From NCBI GenBank assembly GCA_041875495.1, contig CP112982.1:124001-188000 (forward strand): a stretch of 64,000 nucleotides of DNA, written 5' to 3'. The notes beneath the pieces were generated by a model. The model saw only the letters and a program-made list of their open reading frames with translations, did not search any database and was not told the DNA's origin. The DNA comes from Halomonas sp. CH40. GTDB taxonomy: Bacteria; Pseudomonadota; Gammaproteobacteria; Pseudomonadales; Halomonadaceae. The first letter of the stretch is position 1, and each line of letters starts with the position of its first letter. Positions 10,596-18,494 of this stretch are shown in pieces. The position numbers and the translations under genes are program-made.

Positions 10596-11297
10596 ATGTA
10601 CACAGCACAGGGCAGATTCGAACAGCAGGACCAGTTGACGCAATACATGCCTCTGGTGCGGCGTCAGGCGCTCTCGCTACAGGTGCGCCTGCCGGCCAGT
10701 ATCGAGCTGGATGATTTGATTCAGGCCGGCACGGTCGGGCTGCTTGAGGCACTCAGCCGCTTTGATGCCAGCCAGGGGGCCACTTTTGCCACCTTTGCCA
10801 GCCAGCGTATTCGCGGGGCGATGATGGACGAGCTGCGTACCCGGGACTGGCTGCCACGCAGCGTGCGACGTTCCGCTCGGGCGATTGATGAAACCGTCAG
10901 GCAGCTGGAGCAGCAGCTTGGCCGAGCGCCGGAGGAAAGCGAGATCGCCGCCGGGCTGGATATGTCGCTGAGCGATTATCATCAGGTATTGCAGGACACC
11001 AACAGCGGGCAGCTGTTGCCCTATGAGACCCTGGTGGAAGATGGTGGCGAGCCGGATAACCAGAGTGCTCAGAGCCGCCCCTTCGAACAGCTTCTCGACA
11101 GCCAGCAGCGTCAGCACCTGGTCGCCGGTATTGAAGCGTTACCCGAGCGCGAAAAGCTGTTAATGGCGCTGTATTACCAGGAAGAGCTCAACCTGAAGGA
11201 AATCGGCGCTGTACTCGGCGTTACCGAATCCCGGGTTTCCCAGCTGCACAGCCAGGCTATCAGCCGCTTGCGAGCAAAGCTCAACGACTCTGCCTGA
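10596..11297 (+). CDS. fliA: FliA, flagellar sigma factor (sigma-28)
   Basis: A 233-residue sigma-70-family factor that directs RNA polymerase to late flagellar and chemotaxis genes. It has region 2 (DLIQAGTVGLLEALSRFD, then GAMMDELRTRDWLPRSVRR), region 3 and region 4 with a helix-turn-helix (LKEIGAVLGVTESRVSQLHS). Length and motifs match FliA rather than RpoD or RpoS. It follows flhE by 26 bases and precedes the stator genes. Confidence 0.96.
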   Translation: MYTAQGRFEQQDQLTQYMPLVRRQALSLQVRLPASIELDDLIQAGTVGLLEALSRFDASQGATFATFASQRIRGAMMDELRTRDWLPRSVRRSARAIDETVRQLEQQLGRAPEESEIAAGLDMSLSDYHQVLQDTNSGQLLPYETLVEDGGEPDNQSAQSRPFEQLLDSQQRQHLVAGIEALPEREKLLMALYYQEELNLKEIGAVLGVTESRVSQLHSQAISRLRAKLNDSA

Positions 11298-11366
11298 TGC
11301 AGGGCCAATCTCTGACGCTTGAGCGTCTGTTTTCCACTTGATCAAAAGACCGGCAAGGAGCCGTTG

Positions 11367-12161
11367 ATGAACCCCTCAACGCTAATCGGTATGTTTGCCA
11401 GCATTGTACTGCTGGTCAGTGTTCTATTTTTTACGGCTGAATCGCCGGAAAGTTTTCTCAACCTGCCGGGGCTGGCGATCGTGGTGACCGGCACCCTGGC
11501 CGCTACCTTTATCAGCTATCCGCTGCGCGAGGTGCTGAGAGTGGTTCGCCTGGTGGGTGTGGTGTTCCGGCGTGAAAATACCTACGTGCGCGATGACATC
11601 AAAGAACTGGTGGACATGTCGCGACTATGGTTCAAAGGCGACGTTCGTGCAGTCGAGGACGCCCTGCAGTACACTCGCAACCCGTTTTTGCGCTCTGGTA
11701 TTCAGCTGGTGATTGCCAATACCAAGGAAGATGAGATCTTCGATATGCTGCGCTGGCGGATTGCCCGCCTCAAAGCCCGCGAGCACGCGGAAGCGCAGAT
11801 TTTCCGCACCATGGCCACCTATGCGCCGGCCTTTGGCATGATTGGCACCCTGGTGGGGTTGGTGAATATGCTGGAAGTGATGGACGCCGGTGATCTTGAA
11901 GTCATCGGCCCACGCATGGCGGTGGCGCTATTGACCACTTTCTATGGGATTCTACTGGCCAACCTGATCTTCAAGCCGATCGCCGTCAAGCTGGAGCGCC
12001 GCACTGAAGAACGCCTGATCACCATGAACATGGTGCTCGAAGGTATTTCGCTGATTACCAAGCGCCGCCTGCCGTCGTTTATTGAGGAAACGCTTAACTC
12101 CTTCGTGGCCAACTACCACGATGAAATCCGCGATCCTAATGTCAAACCACGCAAGGGGTAA
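11367..12161 (+). CDS. motA: flagellar stator subunit A (MotA/PomA family)
   Basis: A 264-residue membrane protein forming the ion channel of the flagellar motor with the next gene product. It has four predicted membrane helices: two at the N-terminus and two after the cytoplasmic loop (APAFGMIGTLVGLVNMLE, then VALLTTFYGILLANLIF). The ATG at 11367 is preferred because AAGGAG lies nine bases upstream; a longer frame from 11319 lacks such a site and adds non-membrane residues. Length and motifs are closer to PomA/MotC than to E. coli MotA, but the coupling ion cannot be decided. Confidence 0.92.
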   Translation: MNPSTLIGMFASIVLLVSVLFFTAESPESFLNLPGLAIVVTGTLAATFISYPLREVLRVVRLVGVVFRRENTYVRDDIKELVDMSRLWFKGDVRAVEDALQYTRNPFLRSGIQLVIANTKEDEIFDMLRWRIARLKAREHAEAQIFRTMATYAPAFGMIGTLVGLVNMLEVMDAGDLEVIGPRMAVALLTTFYGILLANLIFKPIAVKLERRTEERLITMNMVLEGISLITKRRLPSFIEETLNSFVANYHDEIRDPNVKPRKG

Positions 12162-12167
12162 TTGGCC

Positions 12168-12827
12168 ATGTTGGATCGTGATACCCGGCGCACACTGGAA
12201 CCGGTTGCCGTTGACAGTGGTGATGACGAAAGCTGGCTAACTAGCTACCTGGATGTACTGACGCTGCTGATCACGCTCTTTGTACTGCTGCTGGCGCTGA
12301 CACCAGTAGGAAACGGCGAGGCTAGAGAGGCCATGCGTCCACCTGGTGCCGTGCCGTCTTTCCCGTTGGCCACCTTGGCGACCGGGATCATGCCGCGTAG
12401 CGATGGCCTGCAGCCAAAGTTCTCGGGTCTGAGTATTCCTGGGGTGAATGTCGAGCAGGGGCGTGAAGGTGTCACACTACGCATTGATGACAGCCTATTA
12501 TTTGCCAGCGGCCAGGCAGAGCTGACCGCCCAGGGGCGGGGTGTGATTGAAAGCCTGGTAGAGGTGCTGGAATCCTTTGACGGCCAGATTTCGGTGGAAG
12601 GGCATACTGACAATATTCCGATTGCCACGGCACGCTTTCCGTCCAACTGGGAGTTGTCGGCCGCCCGTGCGATTGCCGTGGTTCGTCATCTGGAAAGTGA
12701 AGGGTTGGATATCTATCGGATGCGTGCCGTGGGCTATGCGGATACCCAGCCGATGGAAAATAACACAACACCAGAGGGGCGGGCCGCCAACCGACGGGTA
12801 GAACTGATCCTGCGTCAGCAACTCTGA
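12168..12827 (+). CDS. motB: flagellar stator subunit B (MotB/PomB family)
   Basis: A 219-residue stator partner. A single membrane helix carries the ion-conducting aspartate in SYLDVLTLLITLFVLLLAL. A plug/linker segment follows, then an OmpA-like peptidoglycan-binding domain (VEGHTDNIPIATARFPSNWELSAARA cut short here, ending RAANRRVELIL). The ATG at 12168 is preferred to a TTG at 12162 because AGGGG is correctly spaced only for the ATG. It follows motA with a six-base gap. Confidence 0.93.
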   Translation: MLDRDTRRTLEPVAVDSGDDESWLTSYLDVLTLLITLFVLLLALTPVGNGEAREAMRPPGAVPSFPLATLATGIMPRSDGLQPKFSGLSIPGVNVEQGREGVTLRIDDSLLFASGQAELTAQGRGVIESLVEVLESFDGQISVEGHTDNIPIATARFPSNWELSAARAIAVVRHLESEGLDIYRMRAVGYADTQPMENNTTPEGRAANRRVELILRQQL

Positions 12828-12934
12828 ACGCTGGCCAGCCATTACCATAAGCCACCATTCTTAATCATTTATAGTCAATCATTGTCATAGACTGTGATGG
12901 GTATCAATAAAATACGACCCGTGAAAAATAGTTC

Positions 12935-14989
12935 ATGAATAGCGCATCCACTCTACCGCTATGGCAGATACAGCCCTTTGGTGCTCTGGTGGTGGCAGAC
13001 AGTGCATGCCGCCAGGTACATGCGGTTAGCGATAACCTGATTGGCCTGCTGGGGGCGGATGCTGCAATAACGTCTCGCCCATCGCTTGCCTGTCTGCTCG
13101 GCAAGCGGCTTTGCCAACGCTTGCGCCATGACTTGCAAGGCCGCGAGCGCCTGCCAGCGCCGCTGACGTTTGTGCGCCATACTGATGGGCGACAAGTGCG
13201 CTATCAGCTACATGCCGTGCGCAGCGCCCACTGCGTACTGATAGAAATTGAGGCGCTACAGTCGCTGGGCAAGCAACGCCTTCTCGGGGCCGTGAATGAG
13301 TGGCTGATGCACCTGGCTGACGCCACCCACCAGCAAGTGTTGCTGGACTATCTGGTCGATGCCATTCAACAACTGACCGGGCACGACCGGGTTGTGGTAT
13401 GCCATTTTGATAGCGACTGGAATGGCCTGATACGGGCGGAATCCCGGGGTGGAAAACTGCCCACTCTGCTTGGTCAATACTTTCCTGCCAGCGATTTTCC
13501 GCTGTTATTGCGGCGCAGCTACGAACGCCATCCAGTGCGTTATATTCCCAATGTTCAGGTGCCGCCGGTTCAGATGACTTTTTTCACGCCTGCCGAACGC
13601 CTGCAAAGCAGCGCGCAGCAGGTTTGTTCACTGGATACCACCCTGGTGCGCGCGCCTAGCCCCGCGCGGGTAGATTATTTAAAGCAGCTGGGGGTATGTG
13701 GTGCCTTGAACATTGCCATACAGGGAGATAACGACCTCTGGGGGATGGTGATCTGTCATTCAGCCGATGCCCACCCAACGCCGCCCCCCGTGCGCGATGC
13801 GGTACGTGCCCTGGTGCAGATGACCACTCAGCGGCTGTTGTTGCTGCGAGCACGTCAGGAGGCCCGCTTCCTGCAGCGTGTTCAGGATAGCCTGGTGCTG
13901 GCCAGCACCGCCCGCAAGGAGCCGCGCAGCCCGCAACAGCTGCTTGAAGCGCAGGCCAATACCTGGATGGAGCTGTTCCGCGCCGATGGTATAACGCTAT
14001 GGATAAACGGCAACGTCTGTTCAGCAGGCAAAACGCCCCAGGTCAGGGTCATTAATCAGTGGGTCAAGCGTCTGGCACGCACCCATGGTTATAGCGGCCC
14101 CTGGTGTACTCGCCAGCTGGCAGAAAATCCGCTGACCCGCTCCCTGGCGATGGGAGATCGCTGTGGTGCCCTGGCCATGGCACTACCCTTCAGCCAGCAG
14201 CAAAATGGCTGGATGCTGTTATTCCGCCCCGAACAGTCAGAAACCCGCTATTGGGCAATACGCCCCCTTGATCCGCTAACGGCTTTACTGACCGCGCCAC
14301 CCAACGCGGCCGGGCGGCAAGCGGCCACCACCCGGCGCAGTGAGGCGTGGCAGCGGGTTGAACGTCTGGCAGCAGTGGATCTGGGCGAAGACCTGACCCT
14401 GGCAATTTCCAGCTATGAGATCAGCCAGCTCAATGACCACCTGGAGCGCGAGCGCAAGGCGCTTGCCAGCGCCAATCAGCGCCTTGAACAGTTGGCCCAT
14501 TTTGACCCGCTGACCCAGGTGTGGAACCGCTACCGGATTGAACAGGCCATTGACGCCGAGCTGGTGGCGGCCCAACGCTATGGGGCCCAGTTTGGGGTAC
14601 TGCTGTTCGATGTGGATCACTTCAAGGCCATCAACGATACCTACGGCCATGCGCTGGGTGATGATGTGCTGGTCGCCCTGGCGCATCAGGTCGAAGCGTC
14701 TCTGCGTGGCTGCGACCATCTGGGACGCTGGGGCGGCGAGGAATTTGTGGTGCTGGCCCGCCACGCAGACTTCACCGCCCTGGCAGGTCTGGCGGAGCGT
14801 CTGCGCGTGCTGGTCACCACCTTGCATGTTGAAGGCCTGGATACATCGCTGACGGTCAGCGTGGGGGTGGCCGCCTGGCAGCCGGAAGACAGCTGCAAAA
14901 CCCTGGTAGCTCGGGCTGATCAGGCTATGTACCGTGCCAAACATGCCGGGCGTAACCGGATAGAAGTGGCTGAAGGAGGGCAAGCCTGA
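12935..14989 (+). CDS. phytochrome-like diguanylate cyclase (PAS-GAF-PHY-GGDEF)
   Basis: A 684-residue protein with a phytochrome photosensory core fused to a diguanylate cyclase. The N-terminal PAS part starts near IQPFGALVV; the GAF part has PASDFP (D187) and SPARVDYLKQLGV; PHY follows (GWMLLFRPE). A helix leads to an intact GGDEF domain (FDVDHFKAIND, WGGEEF). Three photochemical residues of bacteriophytochromes look changed: no cysteine precedes IQPFG, the histidine of the SPxH motif is arginine (R245), and the PHY tongue PRxSF motif reads TRRSE. H275 of the CHH motif remains. Chromophore binding is therefore doubtful. It is coupled to the next gene by a TGATG overlap. Confidence 0.9.
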   Translation: MNSASTLPLWQIQPFGALVVADSACRQVHAVSDNLIGLLGADAAITSRPSLACLLGKRLCQRLRHDLQGRERLPAPLTFVRHTDGRQVRYQLHAVRSAHCVLIEIEALQSLGKQRLLGAVNEWLMHLADATHQQVLLDYLVDAIQQLTGHDRVVVCHFDSDWNGLIRAESRGGKLPTLLGQYFPASDFPLLLRRSYERHPVRYIPNVQVPPVQMTFFTPAERLQSSAQQVCSLDTTLVRAPSPARVDYLKQLGVCGALNIAIQGDNDLWGMVICHSADAHPTPPPVRDAVRALVQMTTQRLLLLRARQEARFLQRVQDSLVLASTARKEPRSPQQLLEAQANTWMELFRADGITLWINGNVCSAGKTPQVRVINQWVKRLARTHGYSGPWCTRQLAENPLTRSLAMGDRCGALAMALPFSQQQNGWMLLFRPEQSETRYWAIRPLDPLTALLTAPPNAAGRQAATTRRSEAWQRVERLAAVDLGEDLTLAISSYEISQLNDHLERERKALASANQRLEQLAHFDPLTQVWNRYRIEQAIDAELVAAQRYGAQFGVLLFDVDHFKAINDTYGHALGDDVLVALAHQVEASLRGCDHLGRWGGEEFVVLARHADFTALAGLAERLRVLVTTLHVEGLDTSLTVSVGVAAWQPEDSCKTLVARADQAMYRAKHAGRNRIEVAEGGQA

Positions 14990-17691
14990 TGCTACGCGCA
15001 CTGCTAAGCCGCTGGATGTCACCGCGCCGCGCCACCTGGAGCGCCTGCGCACTGCTGGTTGGGCTACTAGGGCTAGTGGCCTGGGAGATGCGCCATTACT
15101 ATTTTAACCAGCAGCAGCTGGCACAGGCGCGTACCGAAACCAGCGCTCAAATGGTGGCTCAATGGTTGGAGAGCGCTCTGGAGACCTCACGGCAATCGCT
15201 GCGCGGGGTAACTGAGCTGTACCAACTGATGACCACCGGCCATCTCTCCACCTCTGAGCTGAGCGAGCTGCTTGACAGCCGCCGCGATAGCCTGCCGGTC
15301 TGGGACGAGGTGACCGTTCTCACGCCAGACGGCAGCGTGATAGCAGGCACCTATACTTCATCCTTGTCAGCACAAGACTGGACGCTGCTTTTGACGTTGA
15401 CCGCCGACAATGGCCAGAAAAGCGGGGTGTCCAAGGTTTTTCATGCCAACGACGCCGAGCGGACGCCTTATCTGCTGCACGCCTTACAGATTGAAAATAG
15501 CCAGGGGCAACTGGAAGCGCTGGCGGTAGCCTGGCTGTCGCCCACCCATCTGGTGACGCTGGTCAATCAATTACCCTTACGCGAGGGCGACAGCATAGCG
15601 CTGTTGGACGTTGCCCAGCAGCTGATGGTGCAACGTAGCGGCGAAGATAGCCAGGCGACCACCTTGATTGATAAAAGGGTGGATACGCCGCAGCTGGCGA
15701 GGTTTCTGGATTCCCACCACCACAACAACAGCTGGATACGCCCGTCGCCGCTGGATGGCGACCAGCGTCTGTTTACCGGCTATAAGCTGGAAATGGCGCC
15801 TTGGCTGGTGATTGTGGGAGAAGATACCACCGTCTACCTGTATGACTGGTGGCGGCGCTTCTGGGCGCTGCTGATTGGGTGCTGTTTGTTGGTTGGGATG
15901 GGCATCGTGGCATTGCGTCACTATCGCCAGCTGTATGTGGCCGAACAGGCTCTGCGTGAGCATCGCAATCAGCTGGCCAAGGAAGTGGCCGCCCGCACCC
16001 GTGCCCAGCAGGCCACCGAGCTTGAAGCGGCCCAGCTCAAGATTGCCGCCATGGCGTTCGAAACCCATCTGGGCATGTTTATCGCCGATGCCCATAATCG
16101 CATTATTCAGGTTAACCACACCTTTAGCGATATCACTGGCTACCGTGAAGACGAGGTGATTGGCAAAACCCCGGCGGTACTCAGCTCCGGTCGCCATGAC
16201 AAGGCCTTCTACCGCGCCATGTGGCAAGACCTGAACCGGTATAACCGTTGGCAGGGCGAGGTGTGGAACCGGCGCAGGAGTGGTGAGGTTTACCCGCAAT
16301 GGCTGACTATCAGTGTGGTGCGTAATGACCAGCAGGAGATTACCCACTACGTGGCAACGCTGAGTGATATTACCCAGCGCAAAGCTGCCGAGCAGGAGAT
16401 TCACCAGCTGGCCTTCTATGATTCGCTGACCCTGTTACCCAACCGCCGCCTGCTGATTGATCGCCTGGAAACCGCCCTCAAGGAAACTCAGCGGGAAGGC
16501 CTCTATAGCGGGCTGATGTTTATTGATCTGGATAACTTCAAGACCATCAACGACAGCCTCGGCCATTACCTGGGAGATGGCCTGTTGAAAGGGGTAGCCG
16601 AGCGGCTGGCAGGCGTGGTCAGAGACAGCGATACCGTGGCGCGCCTGGGCGGCGATGAGTTTGTGGTCATGCTGCATGAACTGGGCGAAAGTGAAACGGC
16701 CGCCATGCAGGGCGCCGAGGCCACTGCCCGTAAATTGCTGAGTGCCCTGCTGGAACCAATAGAGGTGGAAGGCCACGCCTTGCAGATCAGCGGCAGTATC
16801 GGGATTACCCTTTTTCATGGCGATAATGTCGGGGTCAGTGCGATTCTCCAGCAGGCTGACCTGGCCATGTATCAGGCCAAGGCCGCCGGGCGCAACGCGC
16901 TGCGCTTCTTCGACCCCTCGATGCATGCGGCGGTGGTCGAACGTGCCCAGCTGGAAGGTGATCTGCGCTATGCCATAGAGCGCCAAGAGCTGGTGCTGTT
17001 CTACCAGACCCAGGTCAACGCCGAAGGCGATGTGATTGGCGTTGAGGCACTGGTGCGCTGGCATCACCCTGTTCGCGGCCTGGTGTCGCCGGGGATTTTC
17101 ATTCCGGTCGCAGAAGAGAGCCACCTGATTGGTGAGATCGGGGAGTGGGTGCTTGAAACGGCTTGCCAGCAGCTGGCCCAATGGGCCCGCTCACCGGCAA
17201 CCGAAGGGTTGACGATTGCGGTCAACGTCAGCCCCAACCAGTTCCGCCAGCCGCGCTTTGTGGCCCAGGTGGAAGCGGTGCTGGCGCGCACCGCGGCTAA
17301 TCCTCACCGGCTCAAACTGGAAGTCACCGAAAACCTGCTGATGGAAGATCTGGGCGTGATTCGCACCCGGATGGAGCAGTTGCGCCAACTGGGCGTGCGC
17401 TTCTCGCTGGATGATTTCGGTACCGGCTATTCCTCCCTGGCGTATCTCAAACGCCTGCCGCTGGATCAGCTCAAGATTGATCAGTCCTTTGTACGCGACG
17501 TGCTGGAAGACCCGGCGGACGCGGCGATTGTGCGCACCGTCATCGCCCTGGCCCACAGCCTGGAGCTTGAGGTCATCGCTGAGGGCGTGGAAACCGGCGC
17601 CCATCGTGACTGGCTGTATGCCGAAGGCTGCCGAGCCTATCAGGGTTACTGGTTCTCCCGGCCGTCGCCTGTTGAGACGCTTTCGCTGTAA
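14989..17691 (+). CDS. membrane sensor GGDEF-EAL cyclic-di-GMP enzyme
   Basis: A 900-residue protein. Two membrane helices (about 18-36 and 288-310) flank a periplasmic CACHE-like sensor. A PAS domain (FIADAHNRIIQVNHTFSDIT) leads to GGDEF (RLGGDEFVVM, intact) and EAL (EALVRWHHP, with DDFGTGYSSLAYLKRLP). Both active-site motifs are intact, so it may both make and hydrolyse cyclic-di-GMP; the net activity cannot be read. The ATG overlaps the upstream stop by one base, with GGAGGG as ribosome site, so both cyclic-di-GMP genes form one operon. Its last 46 bases overlap the convergent gene. Confidence 0.94.
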   Translation: MLRALLSRWMSPRRATWSACALLVGLLGLVAWEMRHYYFNQQQLAQARTETSAQMVAQWLESALETSRQSLRGVTELYQLMTTGHLSTSELSELLDSRRDSLPVWDEVTVLTPDGSVIAGTYTSSLSAQDWTLLLTLTADNGQKSGVSKVFHANDAERTPYLLHALQIENSQGQLEALAVAWLSPTHLVTLVNQLPLREGDSIALLDVAQQLMVQRSGEDSQATTLIDKRVDTPQLARFLDSHHHNNSWIRPSPLDGDQRLFTGYKLEMAPWLVIVGEDTTVYLYDWWRRFWALLIGCCLLVGMGIVALRHYRQLYVAEQALREHRNQLAKEVAARTRAQQATELEAAQLKIAAMAFETHLGMFIADAHNRIIQVNHTFSDITGYREDEVIGKTPAVLSSGRHDKAFYRAMWQDLNRYNRWQGEVWNRRRSGEVYPQWLTISVVRNDQQEITHYVATLSDITQRKAAEQEIHQLAFYDSLTLLPNRRLLIDRLETALKETQREGLYSGLMFIDLDNFKTINDSLGHYLGDGLLKGVAERLAGVVRDSDTVARLGGDEFVVMLHELGESETAAMQGAEATARKLLSALLEPIEVEGHALQISGSIGITLFHGDNVGVSAILQQADLAMYQAKAAGRNALRFFDPSMHAAVVERAQLEGDLRYAIERQELVLFYQTQVNAEGDVIGVEALVRWHHPVRGLVSPGIFIPVAEESHLIGEIGEWVLETACQQLAQWARSPATEGLTIAVNVSPNQFRQPRFVAQVEAVLARTAANPHRLKLEVTENLLMEDLGVIRTRMEQLRQLGVRFSLDDFGTGYSSLAYLKRLPLDQLKIDQSFVRDVLEDPADAAIVRTVIALAHSLELEVIAEGVETGAHRDWLYAEGCRAYQGYWFSRPSPVETLSL

Positions 17692-18287
17692 AGTGACACC
17701 GCCGGGCGTAACTCATCGTCTCGCTCGTCTTCACTACCACCGTTTGAGCAGCTTGCCTGCAGGCGAGCCAGAGCGGCGTCGGCGCCCGCTAGGCTGAAGG
17801 TCATATGCCAGGGGTCGCGCTCACCCTGTTCAAAGGCAACAAACAGCTGATCACCCGCCGGCATTTCCTCCAGCAGGGTCTCCAGGCCGTTCAGGTAGAA
17901 ATGGGCATAAAAGCCATCATCGCCGCGCTGGGTGATAAATTCCGCGACGCCCTGATGAATTGGCCGATCATCCACACGCACCAGGGTTGGCACCATATTC
18001 AGGGTGGTGTCCTCGCCTTGCAGGGTTTCCAGGGTGACGCGCATTTCAAGCCAGGGCAGGTCACAAATGCCCTGGGTAGCATTGACGCTGAAGGTGGCAT
18101 CCGAATAGCTATGGGCTTCTACCGCGCGAAAATGCCGCTCATCCCCAAGCGACAGCGCCATCGACTGCCAGTGCTGATGGCGCTGGGCATCGCTGATGTT
18201 ATAGGGCGTGGCCAGCGCCAGGGTGGGTAAACAGCCAATAGCCAAGAGGGTAAAGGATAAGTTCTTACAAAAGGTGCGCGTACCCAT
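17646..18287 (-). CDS. secreted protein of unknown function
   Basis: A 213-residue protein with a clear signal peptide (positively charged start, then LSFTLLAIGCLPTLALA, cleavage near residue 26). The mature part has two cysteines and no recognised motif, and its C-terminus is acidic and Ser-rich. Its end overlaps the end of the convergent GGDEF-EAL gene by 46 bases. It faces away from nrdJa. It may be periplasmic; I do not recognise the family. Confidence 0.75.
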   Translation of the reverse strand: MGTRTFCKNLSFTLLAIGCLPTLALATPYNISDAQRHQHWQSMALSLGDERHFRAVEAHSYSDATFSVNATQGICDLPWLEMRVTLETLQGEDTTLNMVPTLVRVDDRPIHQGVAEFITQRGDDGFYAHFYLNGLETLLEEMPAGDQLFVAFEQGERDPWHMTFSLAGADAALARLQASCSNGGSEDERDDELRPAVSLYSESVSTGDGRENQ

Positions 18288-18359
18288 GGCAGGCTCTTCT
18301 CAGGCAAAAATGCAAGCCTACAACGACATTGACCAAGGCAAAAGGCTAAGGTGCTGATT

Positions 18360-18375
18360 TTTCTATATCTAGTAT
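18360..18375. promoter_or_regulatory. NrdR box 1 (candidate)
   Basis: TTTCTATATCTAGTAT matches the core of the NrdR box (CwAtATaTwGt) without a core mismatch. NrdR represses ribonucleotide reductase genes. It lies 120 bases before nrdJa. Confidence 0.65.
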
Positions 18376-18392
18376 TTTTTTACAAAAAAATT

Positions 18393-18408
18393 AGCCTATA
18401 TGGTGTCT
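18393..18408. promoter_or_regulatory. NrdR box 2 (candidate)
   Basis: AGCCTATATGGTGTCT matches the NrdR core with one mismatch. It is 33 bases (about three helical turns) from box 1, the spacing typical of paired NrdR boxes. Confidence 0.6.
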
Positions 18409-18438
18409 GTCAAGACTATACTTGCTACTTTCAGACCG

Positions 18439-18444
18439 TATAAT
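18439..18444 (+). promoter_or_regulatory. -10 element before nrdJa
   Basis: A perfect TATAAT lies 50 bases before the nrdJa ATG and just downstream of both NrdR boxes. No good -35 element is visible at the right distance. Confidence 0.45.
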
Positions 18445-18494
18445 GCCTTGCGTTTTGGGCCGAGAATAACCCGTTGATGAAGGAGTTTTGCCAC

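Noticed and set aside
18301..18494. Cobalamin riboswitch before the B12-dependent reductase
   Set aside because: The leader is too short and lacks the B12-box core; NrdR boxes explain the region better.
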